A stretch of DNA of 64,000 nt from Mesorhizobium sp. WSM4313. Lineage in GTDB: Bacteria > Pseudomonadota > Alphaproteobacteria > Rhizobiales > Rhizobiaceae. This document shows, piece by piece, positions 47,351 through 56,000 of this stretch. The stretch lies in NCBI RefSeq assembly GCF_002294725.1, contig NZ_NSFT01000001.1, positions 744,001 through 808,000 on the forward strand, written 5' to 3'. Positions within the stretch are counted from its first letter, which is position 1, and each line of letters opens with the position of its first letter. A model generated the notes under the pieces. It was not told the origin of the DNA. It was given only the letters and a program-made list of their open reading frames with translations, and made no database searches. Position numbers and translations under genes: made by a program.

Positions 47351-47751
47351 TGCACATCCTCCAGGCCGTGGTTCGAGGCCGCCGAAATTTCGATCACAAA
47401 GACCGTGGTTTGTCACGTCTTGGCCGTGCCGCACAGAGCGGCCGTCGAATCCGCCGGTGATTCCTGCTTGACGACAGTCCACTCGAAACGCTGCCCGCGT
47501 ACCTATGTGACTTTTTCGCCTATCGGCAACGCCACGCCTGATTGTCCCGGGTGTCGGAACACTTGGAACGGCCAGCTCGTTTTAGGTCTCACAAGGATGT
47601 GAAACCGTTCTGCAACACGGCTCCGAAAATTTATGGAAGCTTAACGAAATCAGTATGAATCGGTATAGTCACGTCATACATCCGCCTTGCGGAGGGCGGG
47701 ACCGTCCAGCGGCGTGGAACGGGAACCGGTTTCAACCGGTGCGGGTGAAGC
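47351..47751. other. Rhodanese to L,D-transpeptidase intergenic region
   Basis: 401 bp with no gene. It holds the possible EcfG promoter at 47556-47581 and an AT-richer stretch (about 47,620-47,670). Just upstream of the next gene, GGAACCGGTTTCAACCGGT shows a short inverted repeat ACCGGTTTCAACCGGT, which could affect translation initiation. Confidence 0.5.
47556..47581 (+). promoter_or_regulatory. Possible EcfG-type promoter
   Basis: GGAAC (47556-47560), 17-bp spacer, CGTT (47578-47581) fits GGAAC-N16/17-CGTT. It is 170 bp upstream of the L,D-transpeptidase gene. About one chance match is expected in a window of this size, so it is weaker than the site at 19478. Confidence 0.4.
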
Positions 47752-49632
47752 ATGAAAATCCTCGGAAACAAAAAAGCCGTCCTGCCGATCGCGGTCGCGG
47801 CGACTCTTGCCCTCGGGCAGCAGTCGGCAAGCGCGCAAGGGCTGTTCGACATGCTGTTCGGCGGCGGCATCCGGCACAGCCCGCAAGGCGAGTTTCCGCC
47901 GCCGCCAAAGCCGCGCAAGGTGCGGCCGGCCGGAGAGGATGGTGGCGGCGTCAGGATCAGTAGCCCGACCTATAACACCTACAGGGCCGACAAGCTTGTG
48001 CGGGTCGATTTCAAATCGCTGCTGCCGGCACCGCAGGCCGCGACCGCTCAGGACGCCGCCTTTGTCCCGTCGGTGACGAGCAACAGCTTCCGCGATGCCG
48101 CTGCTGGTTTGAGCGACTATGAGCTGTTTGCCGAGCCGGATATCGCCAAGGCGCTGATCGCCTATTATTCGGCCAATCCGGATTTCATCTGGGTGAGCGA
48201 CAATACCCCCAACAGCCGGGCGCAGGATGCAGTGCGCGTCCTGGGGGAGGCGGCGAGTTATGGCCTGACGCCGGCCGACTACTCCGTCAATGTCCCGGCA
48301 GCCGCCAATTCCGCCGCCACACCGGAAGAGCGGACCAAGGAACTGGTCCGCTTCGAGATGGCGCTGTCGGCGCGCGTGCTGCGCTATGCCCATGATGCCC
48401 AGAGCGGCCGCGTCGATCCCAACCGGATGACCGGCTATTACGATTTCCCGGCCAAGCCGATCGATCTTGAAGGCGTGCTGAAGACGCTGGCGCATACCCA
48501 GGAGGTCCGCACCTATCTCGAATCGCGCCACCCGCAGAATGCCGAATACCAGGCGCTGCGCGTCGAGCTGGAAGCGCTCGAGGCGAGCGAGGAAAACGAG
48601 ATCGTCGTCGATCCCAAGCTCCTGCTCAAGCCCGGCGAAAGCAGTCCGGAATTGCCGAAATTGTTGACGCTTATTTCCCGTAATCTCGATGACGAGATGG
48701 GTGGCAGCTATGGCGAAGTGCTCGCGAGGCTCGGCAATAGCGAGCTCTATGATCCCGAGCTGGTGCCGGTGATCAAGGCGGTACAGCAGCGCGCCGGCAT
48801 GAAGGGCGACGGCGTCATCGGCCCGCGCACGGTGGCTTCACTGGCCGGCGCCTCAAAGGCGGACAAGGTCGAGAAGGTCAAGGTCGCGCTCGAGGAACTG
48901 CGCTGGATGCCGTCTGATCTCGGCAGTCCGCGCGTCTTCATCAACCAGCCCGCCTTCACCGCCAGCTATATCGACAATGGCGAGGAGAAGCTGAAGACCC
49001 GCGCGGTCATCGGCCGGGTCACCAACCAGACCGCCTTCTTCTACAATCAGATCAAGCAGGTCGACTTCCATCCTTATTGGGGCGTGCCGCAGTCGATCAT
49101 TGTCAACGAGATGCTGCCGAGACTGCGCGGCGATCCGGGCTATCTCGACCGCGCCGGCTATGAGGTGACGGATAGTCGCGGCAAGCGCATCCCATCGGCG
49201 GCGGTCGATTGGGGTGCCTATGGCGCCAACATTCCGTTCAGCGTGCGTCAGCAGCCGAGCGAGGCCAATGCGCTGGGCGAGTTGAAGATCCTCTTCCCCA
49301 ACAAGCATGCCATCTACATGCACGACACGCCGCAGAAGTCGTTCTTCGAGCGCGACATGCGCGCGCTCAGCCATGGCTGCGTGCGGCTACAGGATCCGCG
49401 CGGCATGGCCGCCGCCGTGCTGGGCACCACGGTCGACGATATCGCCGAGAAGCTGAAGCACGGCCATTCGACCGAGAATGTCACGCGCGTCATTCCGGTC
49501 TATGTCGCCTATTTCACCGCATGGCCGGACATGTCCGGCAAGGTCGAGTATTTCGACGACGTCTATGGCCGCGATTCCAAGCTGATGCAGGCGCTCGACG
49601 CGACCGAAGCGGTGCGCACGCCGTCAAGCTGA
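47752..49632 (+). CDS. L,D-transpeptidase of the YcbB/LdtD type, exported
   Basis: Likely forms 3-3 peptidoglycan cross-links in the periplasm. 626 residues: a signal peptide (about 1-28, ending SASAQ), a long N-terminal scaffold domain, a peptidoglycan-binding-like segment (VIKAVQQRAGMKGDGVIGPRT, about residues 340-362), and the YkuD domain with KHAIYMHDTPQK and the catalytic SHGCVRLQDP. This order is that of E. coli LdtD/YcbB (615 residues). It is the second L,D-transpeptidase in the window. It converges with a membrane protein gene, with a palindrome between. Confidence 0.92.
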   Translation: MKILGNKKAVLPIAVAATLALGQQSASAQGLFDMLFGGGIRHSPQGEFPPPPKPRKVRPAGEDGGGVRISSPTYNTYRADKLVRVDFKSLLPAPQAATAQDAAFVPSVTSNSFRDAAAGLSDYELFAEPDIAKALIAYYSANPDFIWVSDNTPNSRAQDAVRVLGEAASYGLTPADYSVNVPAAANSAATPEERTKELVRFEMALSARVLRYAHDAQSGRVDPNRMTGYYDFPAKPIDLEGVLKTLAHTQEVRTYLESRHPQNAEYQALRVELEALEASEENEIVVDPKLLLKPGESSPELPKLLTLISRNLDDEMGGSYGEVLARLGNSELYDPELVPVIKAVQQRAGMKGDGVIGPRTVASLAGASKADKVEKVKVALEELRWMPSDLGSPRVFINQPAFTASYIDNGEEKLKTRAVIGRVTNQTAFFYNQIKQVDFHPYWGVPQSIIVNEMLPRLRGDPGYLDRAGYEVTDSRGKRIPSAAVDWGAYGANIPFSVRQQPSEANALGELKILFPNKHAIYMHDTPQKSFFERDMRALSHGCVRLQDPRGMAAAVLGTTVDDIAEKLKHGHSTENVTRVIPVYVAYFTAWPDMSGKVEYFDDVYGRDSKLMQALDATEAVRTPSS

Positions 49633-49647
49633 GCGCTTTTTACTCTC

Positions 49648-49714
49648 AAGCAATTTCGGACGGAAGGATACGGCGAAGCCGCTGACCGCTTCACACTTTT
49701 CCTGGAATTGCTTT
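49648..49714. repeat. Rhizobial palindrome between convergent genes
   Basis: AAGCAATT (49648-49655) pairs with AATTGCTT (49706-49713); the interior CGGACGGAA...CGCTTCACACTTTTCC matches a repeat family I know from rhizobial genomes. Its right end encodes the last residues and the stop of the adjacent membrane protein gene. Confidence 0.65.
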
Positions 49715-50170
49715 GATCAACGGCCGGCGCAAGCCGGCGTTGCGCCCGGCGATCAGCCAATAGATCAGGCCGGCCACCAGGCCGCTGCCGGCGATGATGC
49801 CCATGTCCGCCCAGCGTTCCGGATCATTGGCGGCGTCCGGCCAGATCAGCATGAAACCGGCTGCCGCGGCAGCGGCGCCGAACAGCATATGCAGCCAGAA
49901 GCTCCGCAGCGAAAAGAACTCGGCGATCATTGCAAAGACCAGCGTCTGCATACCCGTCAGGACGATCGTCAGAAAGTAGATGAACATGCCGAGCGGCGGC
50001 ACCACCAGCGCGGCGACCGGCGTGAACGCCATAAGCTCGAAGTAACCCGGAGCATTGGGCAGCGAACTCAATATCGCGTAGATCACCACCACGGCGATCA
50101 ACCCGACCAGCACCGCGACCAGATAGCCGACAAGCACCATCAGGATGCGCTTCAGGACGTAGCCAACCAT
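49691..50170 (-). CDS. Four-helix membrane protein of unknown function
   Basis: 159 residues from the ATG at 50170 (MVGYVLKRILMVLVGYLVAV), which has the ribosome site GGGGG at a better distance than the ATG at 50176. Four hydrophobic helices: about 8-30, 47-70, 80-105 and 122-140. No known domain was recognised. The C-terminal residues KAIPGKV are encoded by a repeat element. It is probably an inner-membrane protein. Confidence 0.75.
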   Translation of the reverse strand: MVGYVLKRILMVLVGYLVAVLVGLIAVVVIYAILSSLPNAPGYFELMAFTPVAALVVPPLGMFIYFLTIVLTGMQTLVFAMIAEFFSLRSFWLHMLFGAAAAAAGFMLIWPDAANDPERWADMGIIAGSGLVAGLIYWLIAGRNAGLRRPLIKAIPGKV

Positions 50171-50281
50171 TGCCATGCACCCCCGTGCCCGCAATCATGG
50201 CGGGCAGTCAGCCACCAAAGCTGTGACGATGCAAGGGCGGTCCGTCGCGTGGGAACGCGGCACATGAGCATTCAGGCGCAA

Positions 50282-50380
50282 GATCAGGATGATGTTTCGT
50301 TGAATCGCCATCCGATCTAACTCTTGTTGGAGACGATCTTCTCTGAAAAACGGTTCCCACTTGTCGGGATAATGCTCTAA
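50282..50380. repeat. Composite rhizobial intergenic repeat
   Basis: The segment from GATCAGGATGATGTTTCGTT through GAAAAACGGTTCCCACTTGT to TCGGGATAATGCTCTA matches, from memory, a repeat found in many rhizobial genomes. It fills most of the 287-bp gap between two reverse-strand genes (50171-50457). A small reverse open frame here was rejected. Confidence 0.55.
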
Positions 50381-50457
50381 CGCACAGATGCCGGGGATCG
50401 GGCAGGGGTCCATTTGCCCCTAGTAGGCCGGGCGGAATGGCCGCAGGCGGACGCGGC

Positions 50458-50715
50458 CTATTTGGGTTCGCCGGTCAGGGGATCGTAGGTGATTTGGACC
50501 TTGGCCTTGTCCGTCGTGTAGTAGGTGATGGTATAGCCGTCGCTATCCCATTCGACCTCCTTCACATAGCGGAAGTCGGTGCGGTGCTCGACCTTGGCGA
50601 CGATCTCCGAGAGCTTCTTGGCATTTTGCGACGGCAGTGGCTGGTCGTCCGCCGCAAAGGCTTGTCCACTGATAAGCAGGAAAGCGATACCGGTTGCTGA
50701 AACAACAGTGCGCAT
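50458..50715 (-). CDS. Small exported PepSY-like protein
   Basis: 85 residues from the ATG at 50715, with GAGGG 6 nt upstream. Signal peptide about 1-22 (ends AFAAD). The mature part, LSEIVAKVEHRTDFRYVKEVEWDSDG, then YTITYYTTDKAKVQITYDPLTGE, fits a single PepSY repeat (acidic DG and TGE turns). Such proteins are often periplasmic inhibitors or modulators. Function unknown. Confidence 0.8.
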   Translation of the reverse strand: MRTVVSATGIAFLLISGQAFAADDQPLPSQNAKKLSEIVAKVEHRTDFRYVKEVEWDSDGYTITYYTTDKAKVQITYDPLTGEPK

Positions 50716-51118
50716 GAGAGCCCTCAAATCTCGTCGGCGTCAGTGCCGTCAGAAACTCGCGCGCAGGCAGGTTGGTTCCGCAGCGCCGCAGTAACCGACT
50801 TTTGCGGCGCATGCCTCGATGCGGCCGCAGGAGCCGGCCGATATTGCCTGGCGGAGAAAATGTAATAATTACAATTGGTAAAGTCGCGCTTTGGATGTGT
50901 CTCCTGATGTAATGAACCACTGACCATGCGCCGGAGGGTGAATTCGCCATATTAGCTGTTCGTGGTAGAGCTTTCGGCAAGACCCTGATAGAATTCTGGT
51001 CATAAGAGGGTGGCAACAGTGCGCCGGGCCTGCCGAGGATTTCCGTCGGCAGCTGGCGACGCGTTTCTTTGAGCGCAGGTCGCCCGTTCTGGACTGCAGC
51101 GGGACTGGGGGCTCAATC
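50716..51118. other. Leader region upstream of the nucleotidyl cyclase gene
   Basis: 403 bp without a convincing gene. A perfect 13-bp palindrome TGTAATAATTACA lies at 50861-50873 in a locally AT-rich patch, a candidate operator. GGGGG at 51107-51111 is a plausible ribosome site for the cyclase. No Crp-type site was seen here. Confidence 0.5.
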
Positions 51119-52900
51119 ATGGCTGAACGGAACTATACCCGTCAGCTTGCGACAATCATTTCAATCGACGCCGTAGGATTCTCGAGGCTTATGGGCATCG
51201 ATGACGAGTTGGCTGTTGCCGCCTTCGAGGAAAGGCGCGACATCATCGCCGACAGTTGCGGCGCATTTGGCGGGCGCACGTTCGGCGATGCTGGCGACAG
51301 CATCATGGCCGAATTCGGCAATCCAATCGAAGCCTTGCGGGCAGCCTTCGATTTCCAGGCCCGGATCGTGGCGCTGAATGCCGCGGTCGCCGAGGACATG
51401 CGCATGCCTTTTCGCGCCGGGATCAACACCGGCGACGTCATCGTCCGGGAGGGCCGTCTCTACGGCGACGACGTGAATATCGCGGCCAGGCTTCAGGAAT
51501 TCGCGCCGCATGACGGCGTCGCCATCTCGGCGACGACGTGGCATCACGTGAAGGACAAGACGGCGGCCGTCTTCACCGATCTCGGCGAGTTCAGCCTGAA
51601 GAACATCGCCCTGCCGGTGCGGGTCCTGATCGCCGGTCGCGGCGGCAACGGCCCTGCCGCCACCGCTTCCTTCGCTTCCATTCCCGCCACGCCCGGTCAT
51701 TCCAGGGCGATCGCCAAGGGCCCCCCGGCAATCGCCGTGCTGCCGTTCCAGGGCAATGGCAGCGAACCCGATGTCGGCTATATGGCCGACGGTATCGCCG
51801 AGGACATCATCTACGGTCTTTCCAACACGCGCTGGCTATCGGTCATCGCCAAGGGATCGAGCTTCCAGTTTCGCGATGACAGCCTCGGCACAAGGCTCAT
51901 CGGCAACGCGCTGGGCGCCCGCTACATCGTCAGCGGCACGTTGGCGCGCTCCAACAGGCAGATCCGCCTTAACACGTCGCTCGCCGATACCTCGAACGGG
52001 CGCCTGGTCTGGTCGCAACGTTTCGACCGCGATCTCGTCGACATCTTCAGCCTGCGCGACCAGATCGGCAGCGAGATCGTTTCCATACTCGACAAGGAGG
52101 TCGACCGCGCCGAGCAGGCGCGCACGTTCCAGGTGCCATGGGAAAGCCTCGAGACCTGGCAACTGGTCAGGCGCGGCCGCTGGCACATGAACAGGCGGAC
52201 ACGTCGCGATACCGAAATCGCGCTCGACTTCTTCGACAAGGCCTACCAGGAAGATCCGAATTCGAGCGCCGTGCTCAACGAGCTCGCATGGTGGTATTTC
52301 TGGAGGGCATGGCTGCGCTTCGGCGACAGCGACGATCTGGAGAAAGTCGAGACGCTTGCGCGCAAGGCGCTGCTGATGGACAGCCTCGATGCGCGTCCGC
52401 ATGCCTATCTCGGCGCAGCCGACATCATGCGCGGCCAGCCGGCATTGGCGGCCGAGCATCTTGCCGAAGCGATCCACATCAATCCGAGCTTCGCCTTCGC
52501 CCGCTCGGCCATGGGCAGCGCACACCTTTTGCTTGGCGATGCGACCAGCGCGATCCCCTTCTTCCTCGACACTGACCGATTGAGCCCGTTCGACCTCTAT
52601 CGCTTCCATAATCTGGGGGAACTGGCCGCGGCCTATTGCTTCGTCGAGGACTGGCAGGCCGCGATCGCCACCGCCGAGCGCTCGCTCAACCTGTCGCCAG
52701 GTTACTTCTACGCAAGATTCCTGAAGATAGGCGCCCTGATGAGAAGCGGTCGGCGCGACGAGGCGGCGCATGAACTCGCGATTTTCATGACCAGGCACCC
52801 CGATTTTTCCGAGCAGAGGATACGCTGGATACCATTCGTGGACCCAGCCAAGAACAATTTCCTGATCGGCAATTTCGATCAGGCCAAGTCTGCCGCATGA
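51119..52900 (+). CDS. Class III nucleotidyl cyclase with TolB-like and TPR regions
   Basis: Probably makes cAMP (or cGMP) in the cytoplasm. 593 residues: the cyclase domain (about 8-175), a TolB-like beta region beginning AIAVLPFQGNGSEPDVGYMADGIAEDIIYGL split around residues 203-234, then TPR-like helices (about 360-580). Metal-binding Asp residues sit in SIDAVGFSRLM and FGDAGDSIMAEF; the transition-state Asn and Arg are in DDVNIAARLQ. The purine-selecting Lys of usual GRxVKTTGDG is replaced (GRTFGDAGDS), so nucleotide specificity is uncertain. It has no membrane helix. It starts the 12.7-kb unusual block and lies 116 bp before the P450-DyP gene. Confidence 0.9.
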   Translation: MAERNYTRQLATIISIDAVGFSRLMGIDDELAVAAFEERRDIIADSCGAFGGRTFGDAGDSIMAEFGNPIEALRAAFDFQARIVALNAAVAEDMRMPFRAGINTGDVIVREGRLYGDDVNIAARLQEFAPHDGVAISATTWHHVKDKTAAVFTDLGEFSLKNIALPVRVLIAGRGGNGPAATASFASIPATPGHSRAIAKGPPAIAVLPFQGNGSEPDVGYMADGIAEDIIYGLSNTRWLSVIAKGSSFQFRDDSLGTRLIGNALGARYIVSGTLARSNRQIRLNTSLADTSNGRLVWSQRFDRDLVDIFSLRDQIGSEIVSILDKEVDRAEQARTFQVPWESLETWQLVRRGRWHMNRRTRRDTEIALDFFDKAYQEDPNSSAVLNELAWWYFWRAWLRFGDSDDLEKVETLARKALLMDSLDARPHAYLGAADIMRGQPALAAEHLAEAIHINPSFAFARSAMGSAHLLLGDATSAIPFFLDTDRLSPFDLYRFHNLGELAAAYCFVEDWQAAIATAERSLNLSPGYFYARFLKIGALMRSGRRDEAAHELAIFMTRHPDFSEQRIRWIPFVDPAKNNFLIGNFDQAKSAA

Positions 52901-52924
52901 TCGCCGGGGCCGACAACAAATGAC

Positions 52925-52940
52925 TGTGAACGAATTCACA
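52925..52940. promoter_or_regulatory. Crp-type operator (TGTGA-N6-TCACA) upstream of P450-DyP gene
   Basis: TGTGA (52925-52929), ACGAAT, TCACA (52936-52940) is a perfect match to the core Crp consensus, 77 bp before the start codon. Six bases further on comes GGACCGATG (52947-52955), shared with the second site at 58443. A regulator of the Crp family is encoded 5 kb away. Confidence 0.75.
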
Positions 52941-53016
52941 TACGCCGGACCGATGCAAACCTAGGCCAGACAATGCCGGCATCGTATTGACGTGGATAGC
53001 CGGGGGCTTGAATGCG

Positions 53017-56000
53017 ATGATCACTTTGAAATACTTCGCCGCCGTCCGCGCCGCTCAGAAGAGCCAGCGTCCGCTCGCCGAAATGCCACCGTTCGACATC
53101 AACCGGCTGCGTTCCAAGAGCGGCTTTGCTTCCCGCATCGCCGGCTTTCTTCTCAGCGATCCGCGCTGGCTGCTGGCGCTGCTGCGCCGTTTCTGGCCGA
53201 ATCTCGGCTTCGGCAATTTCCTGCTCGTCACCAAGGGCGCGGACGTTCGCGACATATTGGAGCGGGGCGACGAGTTCGAAACGCCTTACGGGCCGGAAAT
53301 GGCCGAACTCGCCCGGGGCTCGAATTTCATTCTCGGCATGCAGGACGGCGCCGCATACCGGCAGATGAAATCGGCGGTGCTGAGCGCGTTCCCGCCGGCG
53401 GAGGTCGAAGCCGCCGTCAGGCCGATCGCCGAGCGCCATTCGCACGATATCATGACCCGCGCCAGCCCCGGCTTCGATGCCATCGCCGGATTGATGAAGA
53501 TCGTGCCGGTTCGCATCTGCCGCGATTATTTCGGCCTCGAGATCGACGACGAAACCGAGTTCGCCGACTGGTCGATCGCGCTCAGCGCGCTGTTCTTTTC
53601 CGATCCGACGGCAAGTCCCACCACGCGCCAGCTTGCCGTGGTCGGAGGCGATCGGCTGATCAAGGTCATAAACCGATCGATCGCCGCGGTCAGGGAGAAA
53701 GCGGGCAAAGACGACCGGCCGCTTGCCCGCCTCGTCGCGCTGATGGACCAAGGGCGCCTGTCCTTGCCCGACATTCATTCCATCATGCTCGGCATGGTCG
53801 CGGGCTTTGTGCCGACGAATGTGCTTGCCGGCAGCAATTGCCTGGATGTGATCCTGTCGCGATCCGATGCGCGGCAGGCTGTGGATGAGGCCATCGCGGC
53901 CGGCGACACCGACAAGCTCGACCGGGCGATCATGGAAGCCATGCGCTTCAAGCCGATCTGGATCGGGCCCTGGCGCTATACCAGGCGTGACGCGGTCATC
54001 GGCAAGGGCACGCGCCGCGAGCGCCTGGTCAAGGCCGGAACGGTGGTCATGCCGGCGACGCTTTCAGCAATGTTCGATCCGGAGATCGTGCAGCGGCCGA
54101 ACGAGTTCGATACGTCGCGCCCGTATCGCGACTACATGGTTTTCGGTTACGGCATCCATCTGTGCATCGGCGCCGAGATCGCCCGCATCCAGATCGGCGA
54201 ATGCATCCGCGCGCTGTTCGGCAAACCGAAGCTCGCCCGCGCGCAGGGCAGGGCCGGCAAGATGGTCAATGTCGGCGCCTATCCGGCAAGCCTCAAGGTC
54301 GATTTCGAGCGCCCGCCGCTTTGCCGCACCGCCGACCAGTCGATGGTGACGGTTGTCTGCCCGATCACCCGCGCCGTGCCGCTCGATGCGGTGCGCGACA
54401 AGGTCGCCGACCTCGGCAATCCCGCGATTGGCGAGATCAGCGCCGCACTCGACAAGGTCGCCACCATACATTTCACCAGCTTGGCCGTCGCTCCCACAGG
54501 CAGGGACAAGAAGACGGGGGTCGAGACCGGCGCGCTGGTGTTCGAAATCTCCGGCGACGGCAGCACCGACGACGTCATTGCTGCCCTTGCGCAATCGATC
54601 GGGTATCGGCTGCGGCCGATCTTCAGGGATGTCTGCGGCCTACCGGATGGCGGCTCGCTGGAGGACTTCCTGAAGAAGAACCAAATCAAGATATCGCCCT
54701 CCTTCGGCAGCGCGGCCGGGCTGGTTTTTTCCGGCACGCCTGGCCATTCCGTACGCCGCATCCTTGCCGAGGCGCGGCTGGCCGACAGCGTGCGCGAGAT
54801 CGCCGAAAAGCCGCGCGTGGGCGCCGGCAACGCGATGGACGTGCTGGCCGAGGCGCGCCGGCATGTCCGCTGCCTCGGGCAATTCGGTTGGGCGTTCGAG
54901 CCAGCCGAAAGCCTGCTGGAAAGGCCGCCCGGCCACTGGTCGCGCGCGCTGACAACGACGCTTTTGACGCCGGCGATGTTCGCCACCGTCGCGATCGTCG
55001 TTCTCGCCTTTTGGCGTATGACTTATGTGCTCGTGTTCGGGAACCCGCATGGCGTCACCTTCGCCAATATCGCTATCGCCGGCGCCGCGCTTCTGCTGAC
55101 GGTGCTCGGTCTGCTGGCTATCCTCGTCCTTTTGGTCGGCCTTTGCTTCCTGGCGCTGCGGCGGCTCGAGGACAAGGACCGGCCGGCGAACACGCCTGTC
55201 GATGTGAGCGCCCTCGAAAAGATCCTCGCCAAGGAGGACCACGCCGCGCAGAACAATTTGACGGCGATTTCGACGATGAAGCCCGGGATCTTGCGGCGGC
55301 TGGCGCTGCGGCTCTCTTTCTATCTCATCTCGATATCGGCGCAGAAAGTGTTCAGGCCTGGTTTCCTCGCCACCATTAACACCATTCATTTCGCCCGCTG
55401 GGTGCTGCTGCCCGGCACCGACAGACTGGTATTCTTCTCCAATTACGGCGGCAGCTGGGAAAGTTATCTGGAGGATTTCATCGCCAAGGCTTCGGCCGGC
55501 CTGACCGGCGTGTGGAGCAACACCGAAGGCTATCCGCGCACGCGCTGGCTGTTCCTCGACGGCGCGCGCGACGGCGATCGTTTCAAACGCTGGGCGCGGC
55601 GCCAGCAGGTGCCGACGCTGTTTTGGTACAGCGCCTATCCGCATCTCAACACACCGCGCATCCGCATCAACTCCAGGATCAGGCGCGGCATCGCATCGGC
55701 CACCGGCAACGAGGCGCGCGACTGGCTGAGCCTGTTCGGTTCGCTGCCGCGCCCGCAAGCACGGCCGGCGGACGCGACCAGCCTGGCTGAACCGCCGTCC
55801 GCGCCGCTCGAAGAACTGGAATCCGGAGAAATCCAGTCGATCTTCTTCGGTCCGTTCGGCGCGCTCGGCTATGCACACATGCTTGCGATCGGGGTGCCGG
55901 AAGGATTGCCGGCAAGGAAGCGCAAGGCGTGGCTCGATTCCGTCATCGACAAAACCAGTTTCGGCGACGGCGTGCCTGCCGGCCGCGCCATGACCGTGGC

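Noticed and set aside
50195..50413. Small reverse open frame between two envelope genes
   Set aside because: Consists largely of a rhizobial repeat element; no ribosome site.
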